Translations under genes and position numbers: made by a program
NCBI GenBank assembly: GCA_000149265.1
Contig: CH002476.1
Span: 6,988-70,987, forward strand
DNA length: 64,000 nt
Source of the DNA: Ciona savignyi
Lineage: Eukaryota > Chordata > Ascidiacea > Phlebobranchia > Cionidae
Direction of reading: 5' to 3'
Notes under the pieces: generated by a model
What the model saw: the letters and a program-made list of their open reading frames with translations, nothing else
Database searches by the model: none
Told to the model about the DNA's origin: nothing
Shown here: in pieces, positions 36,893 through 64,000 of the stretch
How positions within the stretch are numbered: the first letter of the stretch is position 1
How the letters are laid out: each line of letters begins with the position of its first letter

Positions 36893-37572
36893 GTGAGAGA
36901 ACGGCCAGGTTATACATACCTTCTCTTGGTCGGCTCCGCTTACATTGCCGCAGCTCTTGCTTCGCTTGTCAGTGTTTTTTTATAAACAAGCTTGAAAGCG
37001 TGGCGGCACTGTTTAGAGATTTTGCGTGGGAAGTACAAATGGCATTGAGTTTCGTAGCTCGTCGTGCAGAGTGCAACACCTCGTCTCGTATTGCATGAGA
37101 GAAGTAGAACCCATTGCGTTGTGTATGCGCTCTGTGTGCCAACATAGATCCTTTCACGGAATCCGCAGCTGCCTGATCGCAACTAACCCACTTCGTCGGA
37201 ACAATAGCAGTGCATGGGATCAGAGTTGCAGTAGCGGACAATGCGATTGTCGGTAACGGTATACGCTCGCAGCATGGTTACAAGTGTCAAGTGCGCCAAA
37301 TCCCGTTTGGGGTCACGGCGCCCAAGTTCGAATTGTGTCAGCCGGCCCGGACAGCGCACAGGTGCGTGGTCACCTTTGTTATTCGAAATCATTGGTTTGT
37401 GAGCGTGCGCTAAAGAGCAGTTACTGGATGGAGCCTCCGGTTAGAACGTTGAGTAACAGCGAGAGGTGGAAAGGACGTATAGTGTTTCGTTATATTGCGT
37501 CAGTAGAATTTAGCCCGAAGGGAAAATTGTTTATTTTTGATACTAATTCAGGAATGTTAACTGGAATATGTT

Positions 37573-37619
37573 ACCAGCTTTTTAATTGGGATAAATGACC
37601 AGCTTTTTAATTGGGATAA
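37573..37619. repeat. Short tandem duplication, 25-bp period
   Basis: ACCAGCTTTTTAATTGGGAT plus AA occurs twice, at 37573-37594 and 37598-37619, with no mismatch. Confidence 0.9.
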
Positions 37620-39261
37620 TTACATAATTATTTTGTTAAATATTAAGTTCAATTCCGTATGCAGACGCCCATAGACGGGGTGATGGGCACTTTGTTGAAA
37701 GGATGAGAATTCAGAGGTTAGTTGTCTAAAATTAGAACGCCTCGTGTAATGCGTAAAATGCACGTTGCGCTGCGAGCCGCTTCCGCCTTGACATTCTGCA
37801 TCGGCCGAGTAAAAATTGCGAAAAATTTAACCTACGCTGCCCGTATTTGGCTCGGCGACGACCTGTAGCAAGGCATAATATTTACACCTTGCCTGTCGAA
37901 ATCCGGTACACCGCAGCCCGTGGATTTTCCTTCGATCCGACCATACATACTCGCGACACCAGCAGTAACATATAAATGTCACAGCCGGGATTATACCGGA
38001 TTAACCAGGTTCGTATTATTTTGCCGGCTGGCGCAACCTGTCGATTAGATCCCGAATTAACCGTGTTTAGAATACACACATTCGTAGTTGATAGTATTTA
38101 TAATTCACATTAAGCACCATTGTGTAACGGCTGTATACCTTGTCTCCATGCAAAGGATTTATGGCAGCTTTAGTCAGACTTATAATATTATTTTTCTTTA
38201 ACATACAAGAAAAATCTGTTGTTTTGTTTTGGTTAAGGCTAGATTTTGGCAAAGGTTTAAACCTAATAGCAGATTAGCCGCTGTAGTTTCTACAAATCAG
38301 CTCGATGGCCTGTCCGACGCTGTGCTACTTGCGACCAGAGCGAATATTTGCATTCGAGATTTGACGTTAGGCAGTGAGTCGCTGTGTGCTAGCGGCAATA
38401 ACCAAACGTTTGTACATAAACATTTCGAATGCACGCAAGTTGTGTGTGTTGCCAGTGAAGCCACGCAAAGGTCATGATCCGTAGTCCCGGCACTGCAGTG
38501 CTTGGTAATTTTTCAGATATATATTTTCTATAGATTGAAAAGAATATTTTTTATTGATTTACAAGAATAGTTTTACTGAAATTTGTGTGATAAGAAAGTT
38601 TTTATGTAAGAAATCGCTTAGTTTTCAGTCATTATATTGGCTTGTATTTTTAGTGTGTTGCGTTGTTGGATTAGTATAACGGTTTAGGTTATGTTTTATC
38701 ATTTCAGTAAACCGCCATAAACGTGATCCGTTTATAATTTGCTACTTACCGGCTGAACTTAGGCTCAGAATGTACTTCCTATCCCTTATCCGTCCATATT
38801 GAACTGGAAGGCTTATCGCACCCTTTCTTATCTCCATACGAGAGAACCGGGAACACTTTCCCAATCGGCTATTGCGCAATGATAGACTGTTATCCGAGGA
38901 ATTATGCATCAGGGCATCCGGGCACTCGCCGGAAAAAAATGAAAAAGGGAGAAGCTTATATTACAGGACGATCGGATGACCTGGCTGATTTGGATGAATT
39001 TGTTGAGCGGACAACGAGCAGTCGCCAGCGACTTGCTTTCCGCCATTTTTATTTTTCAACAGGATATAGCGCAAGTGCTGTGCGAGTGTAACAAGGAAAC
39101 TGTGTCACGCGCACGTCTAACTTTAGACGCCGTTTCCCTTTGCAGAGCATAAATAGTGGTTTTAGGAAATTTTCAAGCCATTTACTGATTTTGCTGAGCA
39201 ATTAAAAGCAGCGTTATAAGAGAGACTGATTTTGCAAGCTACGCTGGAAAATCTGATCGAT

Positions 39262-58756
<19,495 letters not shown>

Positions 58757-59117
58757 CTCAAACTTAGGGAATTATTCTGATTTCTACGGCCCTCGCCCGA
58801 AGAACAACCATTATAGTATTTATAGAGACTTCTAATATATTACTTTTTATTTCTATAGCATGTTTCGGTTGGAAGACCGAATCCTATGGGCGCCTGCCAC
58901 TGTAACGTTCTCATTATCTCGTCACACAAGTTTTATGCTGCTAAAAGTGTACACCCTTGCTCATGGGTGCAGCTATTCATAGATTAGGTTGGTCAACGTT
59001 TATTATGTGTAACCTCCTCTAAGGTTGTTGCGGGCATTTTAAATCGCGCTTGGTCAGAGGGAAGGTTGCAATGATTAGAAAAAGATATACCGTATACCCC
59101 TCAAAACTGCAAAATGA

Positions 59118-59123
59118 AATAAA
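59118..59123 (+). terminator. Candidate Lmx-b poly(A) signal
   Basis: AATAAA 362 bp after the Lmx-b stop codon. Position is typical for a 3' UTR end; use is inferred. Confidence 0.5.
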
Positions 59124-59493
59124 TCACCATAAATGCAGTAATGCCTTCAATACTTGAACTGTGAGAGTTATGTCCTGCGCTCGTGAATGGGCCAGGTATG
59201 TCGTGTGAATTCTACTAATGCGCGGCAGCTTTTTCAATTTGCACAATGTCGTGCTACTGTTGTTCAACTCAATTAAAGTACTCCTTGTCGAACTAGTTTT
59301 GATATATAATGCTGGCGTTATGGTCACTTGTTATACATTACATCATATAGACATAAAACGCGAACTGTAAATGACTTAATTCTGAAACAAAATAAAATCG
59401 ACTTTGTAACTGTGGTATTTTGGACACGTTCGTTTAAGTCGTATAACATAAAGAGGAGTAAATATTTGATACTATAGTTAACTAGTCCTCTAT

Positions 59494-59562
59494 TTTTTAA
59501 TTTGGAAATATGCAAAAACTAAACATGGTTTTTAATTCTGGAAAAATGCGAAACTAAACATG
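59494..59562. repeat. Imperfect two-copy tandem repeat
   Basis: TTTTTAATTTGGAAATATGC..CTAAACATG at 59494-59527 is followed by a slightly diverged copy (TTTTTAATTCTGGAAAAATG..CTAAACATG) at 59529-59562. It lies between Lmx-b and ZDHHC24. Confidence 0.85.
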
Positions 59563-60221
59563 CTATAAAACGAAGCAAAGCGTTTGTTGTTTGAAGAAAC
59601 CCTTTCTTACTAGAAAAAAATAAGATTATACTGCTATGTTTTATATATTCAGGGCTTCCATTATTACAGATCTGGAACCAAAATTAAGCAGTCAGAAAAC
59701 AAAATCCCAAGGTAAAATCCGGCTAAACTATTCAGGACATTATCGCGAAAGAGCCAAATGAGGACCTAAGTAAGAGATTTGTACGTTACTTGAAAAAATA
59801 GAAACCGTTGTTTCCTTTATAAGTATAATTTAGCCTAAAGATACGGAATTTTCAGTGCTGTGTCGAGGTTCAAAGGTGGGTGGTCGCACCAACTAAGATT
59901 AACACTCGTGTTGAGCCATAAATCTACCCCTACACGACCGAAAAGCAACAAACAAACGCATAGTAATCCTTCTTGTTTATTTGATAAGTTCTAATTCTAC
60001 CGCACATTGCATGGCGTAATTCTCAAGGGTATCAACAGTATTTATTGCGAGCTAAAGGAGAAATTTTCGTGCTAAACAACTTTGTGCGTCCCTATATAAC
60101 CGAAGGGTTTTGGGATCGCAACTGGTCGCTAGAGTCGGTTGTTATTTGTGCACACTTGGGGTACACTAGTGAATAAATGGGTTCTACTAAACCTAAAAAA
60201 ACAACGTTTCAATCATATAAA

Positions 60222-60312
60222 ACCTTTCACCACATTGTCGGTAAACCAGTGACCTGACGATTGCCTGTATGAAAGCACAACTTGCGTGTTTCCATCCACG
60301 GCGATAAAACAT
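60222..60312 (-). repeat. R1 repeat, reverse copy
   Basis: Contains GACGATTGCCTGTATGAAAG, CACAACTTGCGTGTTTCCAT and CGGCGATAAAACATG, matching the reverse-oriented R1 copy at 9690-9812 (GACGATTGCTTG, CCTTGCGTTTTTCCATTCAC). Confidence 0.5.
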
Positions 60313-60995
60313 GTGTGTACGAACGTATACATAAAAATTGACAAGACAACTGCCCTATATTTCTTGGGGTTACACGGGATATCAAAAGAGTATTGATAAT
60401 TGCAGTTACTCTTCTCTACCATAAAGACTCTTCAAAGCATGGTTAGGAAAATTAAATCAAGGTGTGAAACAAAACCTATGGGTTAACTTAATATTAAAAT
60501 TGTAATATGGCTGTATTGTGATAAGTTAAAGATCATTTGGTAGACTTTGGACGTAAACTAACAAAGTTAAGATAGAAATACATAGTAAAATTTAACACAC
60601 AGGTTTGCTTTTTAAGAAAGTTTTGAATTCTTGCATGGTTATATCATCATAAGTGTAAAATAGTAGAGCACGGGTAGTTAAATTTTTTGTAGATCGATTT
60701 TGCTACTCTATACAAAAACAAAAATTAAATATTGTTTACAAAGATAAAATAGTTTTAGAGAATTTAAGTCATTGCATATTGCTGAATTTATAGGATGCTC
60801 GGCAAACCTAATGCACAGAATAGTAATATTGTTGTTTGTTTTTCAGGTGTGCAACTACTGTCTTATAGATTTTTTTGTAGAATAGGCTAATGTGTTTTTT
60901 TTTATCAAGAAAAAAAATAGCAGTAACCATACATTAAGTTCTGCAATTTTTAAAACAATTAGAAAAATAAATGTTAAAAGTAGTGTTCTTTTAGG

Positions 60996-63613
60996 CTATA
61001 AATTTTTCCCACATTGACTGAGTAGTTCCTTTTCCACAAAAGTAAGACCATCGCCAGGCATAGGGCTGGGAATAAGGGGGGATAACCAAGCAAATTTCCA
61101 GTTATTCCCAAAGGTTGATTTCATATTCTCAGTCAAGCCGAGATTATATTTAGCACCCAACCCCTTGGCTTCTTCGTGTGTCGTCCTTCCTCTAAATAAA
61201 GTGAACAGTTTAGCTGATGTAGTTTAAATGTTAATGCAACTAGGTAGTAGAAGATTCGGTAGTCAGTCACAGGTTTAACGGATCATCTTAACAGTGTTTG
61301 TTTCCTTTGCCAGGACACTAATAGGACTTTGCTTGAATCCAGTAAATTGATACATTTAACTTAAACTTACATTTTATACAACACACTGCAATAGCACTGG
61401 TAATTGGAGCTAGTCATAATGAACTATATTGTGTAATAAAACACAAACACAGATAAAATAAGTTGAAAGAAAAACACCATTCTATTCATAGAAGTTCTGA
61501 TCTTCTCACAGTTACTGAACAGAATTAAAATGAACATTTTATAAAATCCATAAAAATCATAAATACTGGTCTGGTGGTGTGACATAGCAGTTAAGTATGA
61601 AGTATATGCAAGCTGGCAAATTAGGTGGATTGTTTTTGTTGGCAAGGTAATAAATACATGTTTTCTAGTTCCAGTGGATCAAAAATGTATGTTTAAAAAT
61701 GCAATAACTACTACTAACTGCAATGCAATGAATGAAATAATCACCTGAATGGTAGGACATCATATTCTGATGATTCCATACTATGGAATAAATCAGCTAT
61801 CCTATTTAAACACTTACTTTAGTGTGTTCCGGATATGAAAAAGAATGACTGCAGTGCCGTATAGGAACGCTAGTATGCAAAAGGATGAGAAGAACGCCAT
61901 CGCCAGTGTTTCACCTTCAGCAACTCCAAAGATCCAGGCCAACAGCGGCATGAACATTGTTAATAATGTCCTTAAATAAAATTGAATAAGTTAATAGACC
62001 AAACTGTAGATTGATTTAGGCTATGTGAAAGATTTAACTGGGCACCACCCATTTTTAAATTTTAAATTAAAATTTTAAGACAAGATTGATATTATTTGAA
62101 AATGCTATATGTAATCTAAACAGCAGTTAAATTGAGCCTTTTTCAATGTGTTTGTAAGTAAAAATATTTTATAAATAGTTTACAATCTGCTTGATTTAAA
62201 TGATGGTAAATATATAAGTTGGTTTCCTTTTAAACAATAATATTGAGCAGTAAAAGGTATCTTTACATCAGGTACTGGAATATAGTTCATTACTCATAAT
62301 AATCATCCAATTTATTACTAACTTTGAACCGAATGAATGGAAAAGCTCCCACACAAAGTCCATATTTAGCAAGTTGGCATACAGCAGAGCGAACCACATG
62401 TAGAATGCCATAAGATGAAAATATCTTCTAGTACGATAACCGACACAGTTTGAGCCAATGATGCAGTGATGGTCACGTACAAGCACACATTGCTCGCATT
62501 GAAAACAGTGGAACGACCTTAGTAATTAAAGAAAGGAGTATAATAGAACCGGTTATTTATTTTTATCCATGTGAATTGGAAATCACAAGAAAGGTTAATT
62601 TTTATAATAATGGCAATCGTCATATAACAAGGGCAATCGTACAACCTAAAAATTAAGTCAAGACAGCAGCTTACCTTGGTGGATAGTTTGCTTCACATTT
62701 CCAGCAAAATCGCCAACCTGGCTTTAACATGCTTGGCAAAATTAATGATCCGGTACCAGGATCAACCAGAACAAATTTCCACAGTGAGGCAATTGCATTG
62801 AACAGTATCCAAGTACCTAGGATGTGTAAATTACAAAGTTTTGGTAATTGATATCAATACTGATATATTCTCAATTGAAGGAGTACTGGTATTTACAATC
62901 ATAATAATGTTTATTCGATCGCTAGCTAGTCGGTTGTGTCCTTGGGCATGGCACCAAAAAGACATTGCCTGAACCTAGCGGATTAATGGTTTCTATTAAT
63001 TAAGGAATGCATCATACACAACACACTGCAATAGCTTCAATAACCTGGCGGTGGACGTGAAATGATTTGTGTTAACCCCATTGGTTTTCCCATTCACAGG
63101 GATAAACATGAATATCCTATTCTCCTAATTTTTACCCCCCGAAATATACCCAACATCATATTTACAAAGGAAAATCACAGGGAACATCTAGGTTCCAAAA
63201 ACATTTACAGCAGTTTTAACCATGTCCATTGCTTAAGTACTCAGTACAAGTAGTACCGGTAGCTTGTCAAACGATCAGCCGAAAGATTGGGGGTTTGAAA
63301 CCAATTGTTCGCTACTGGTACTTGTAGTAGATTGTAAAGTAACAGACACTGTTAATGGTACCGGTAGTTGATTGTGTTGTAACAGACGCTGTTGAAAATT
63401 AAACAAATATATCACACAAAAAACTAAAGCAATAAAAAGTTACTAACCGGCAACAATATGAAGATTTTTTCCGACTGAACTGCTATCTTCATAAATTCTC
63501 GGCAATATTACAAGCAGTTCAAACAAATAAACACCACACATAAGAATATGAACGACAGTGATTACAATTTTATCCAGTCGAGTCTTTAAAATACATTTTC
63601 GCCTCTCTTCCAT
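60996..63613 (-). CDS. ZDHHC24: ZDHHC24-like DHHC palmitoyltransferase
   Basis: Five minus-strand exons: 63613-63448, 62816-62675, 62517-62323, 61970-61818 and 61191-60996. All phases agree and the product is 283 aa, almost exactly the human ZDHHC24 length. The DHHC zinc domain spans the exon 2/3 junction: WRFCWKCEANYPPR then SFHCFQCEQC and VLVRDHHCIIGSNCVGYRTR, with catalytic Cys in DHHC. Hydrophobic segments are seen in exons 1, 2, 3 and 4, fitting a multi-pass membrane enzyme. The end includes KGRTTHEE (TTxE motif typical of DHHC proteins) and PMPGDGLTF, both matching ZDHHC24. DHHC proteins transfer palmitate to protein cysteines at Golgi or other endomembranes; the substrate is unknown. 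The start is ATG 63613 (MEERRKC). Assignment to subfamily 24 rests on the CRD, the tail and length. Confidence 0.92.
61371..61408 (-). repeat. R1 repeat fragment in ZDHHC24 intron 4
   Basis: TACAACACACTGCAATAG matches one end of R1, as in the copy at 63005-63122. Only the terminal part is present. Confidence 0.4.
63005..63122 (-). repeat. Dispersed repeat R1, nearly full reverse copy in ZDHHC24 intron 1
   Basis: On the minus strand the blocks ATTCATGTTTATCCCTGTGA, GAAAACCAATGGGGTTAACA and GAAGCTATTGCAGTGTGTTG appear in the same order as in the forward copy at 5935-6058. This is the clearest pair defining the family. A tRNA-like fragment with a GGGTTTGAAAC B-box-like motif lies at about 63255-63300. 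Confidence 0.7.
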
Positions 63614-63897
63614 ATTTCCAAGGTAAAAACAGTCCTATATATTTTTAAACCCACTGTACAAATAATATTAAAATGGTAAGTAGTATCAGAAATAGGCCTA
63701 AATCAACACATAAATAATACATTAACAAATAGGGCCGGCCTGACACACCGTCAAGTAAATTAATAATACATGGCTATGTAAAATTGTGGAGCAAGCAACG
63801 CTTTATACAATTTATTTTAGTTTAGTCTATTTTTATTTACCGTACCGTAGTTTAATAAATGAAACTGAATTGTGCCTGGAAAATCTATTTTCTAAAC

Positions 63898-64000
63898 CAG
63901 GGGTTCCCAAACCAGGGGTCGCGACCCAAAATGGGGTCGGAGTGATAAGTAGGTGGGGTCGCAAACAGGTCATGGGGTCGGTGGGGTCAGTGAGGTATGG
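63898..64000. mobile_element. hAT-type DNA transposon end (truncated by the window)
   Basis: CAGGGGTTCCCAAACCAGGG, followed by GTCGCGACCC and repeats of TGGGGTCG, is the typical terminal inverted repeat and subterminal sequence of Charlie-like hAT elements. The preceding 8 bp TTCTAAAC (63890-63897) would be one copy of the 8-bp target duplication. The other end and any transposase lie beyond the window. Confidence 0.75.

Overview
This is a eukaryotic, AT-rich, intron-containing window, most likely from a tunicate of the Ciona type. That assignment is an inference. It rests on chordate-like proteins (LMX1, ZDHHC24, WRAP73, SSNA1), short introns with GT..AG ends, very short 5' leaders that begin right after splice-acceptor-like sequences (as expected where spliced-leader trans-splicing is used), and tRNA-like short dispersed repeats. 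No bacterial features are present.

Layout from left to right. (1) 335-897, minus: 5' exons of an unrecognised Asn/Gln-rich gene that runs off the left edge, with a possible further upstream exon at 1126-1298. (2) 2929-3242, plus: a decayed, intronless copy of ribosomal protein S17. (3) 4429-5680, plus: SSNA1, two exons. (4) 6867-8592, minus: WRAP73, two exons, convergent with SSNA1; both products belong to the centriole/centrosome world. (5) 11829-24687, plus: an LMX1-class LIM-homeodomain gene (here Lmx-a), nine coding exons, about 640 aa. (6) 39262-58756, plus: a second LMX1-class gene (here Lmx-b), ten coding exons, about 510 aa. (7) 60996-63613, minus: a five-exon ZDHHC24-like palmitoyltransferase, 283 aa. 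(8) 63898-64000: one end of a hAT-type DNA transposon, cut by the window edge. I reconstructed all exon joins by hand; every join listed keeps the reading frame.

The heart of the window is the head-to-tail pair of LMX1 genes, with about 12 kb between them and very long introns (8.2 kb in Lmx-a, 2.8 and 12.9 kb in Lmx-b). The largest intron lies at the same place, between LIM1 and LIM2, in both genes. The intergenic block and these introns contain no convincing genes. They do hold perfect CRE (TGACGTCA) and CACGTG sites, CpG-rich stretches and a CCAAT/TATA promoter-like block at 36.7 kb, so they are the likely regulatory landscape. Points that most deserve checking are a splice-phase conflict at the Lmx-b 3' end that could create two different C-termini, a possible 9-residue alternative-acceptor insertion inside the second zinc finger of Lmx-a, and a shared Cys-for-Asp last zinc ligand in both paralogs.
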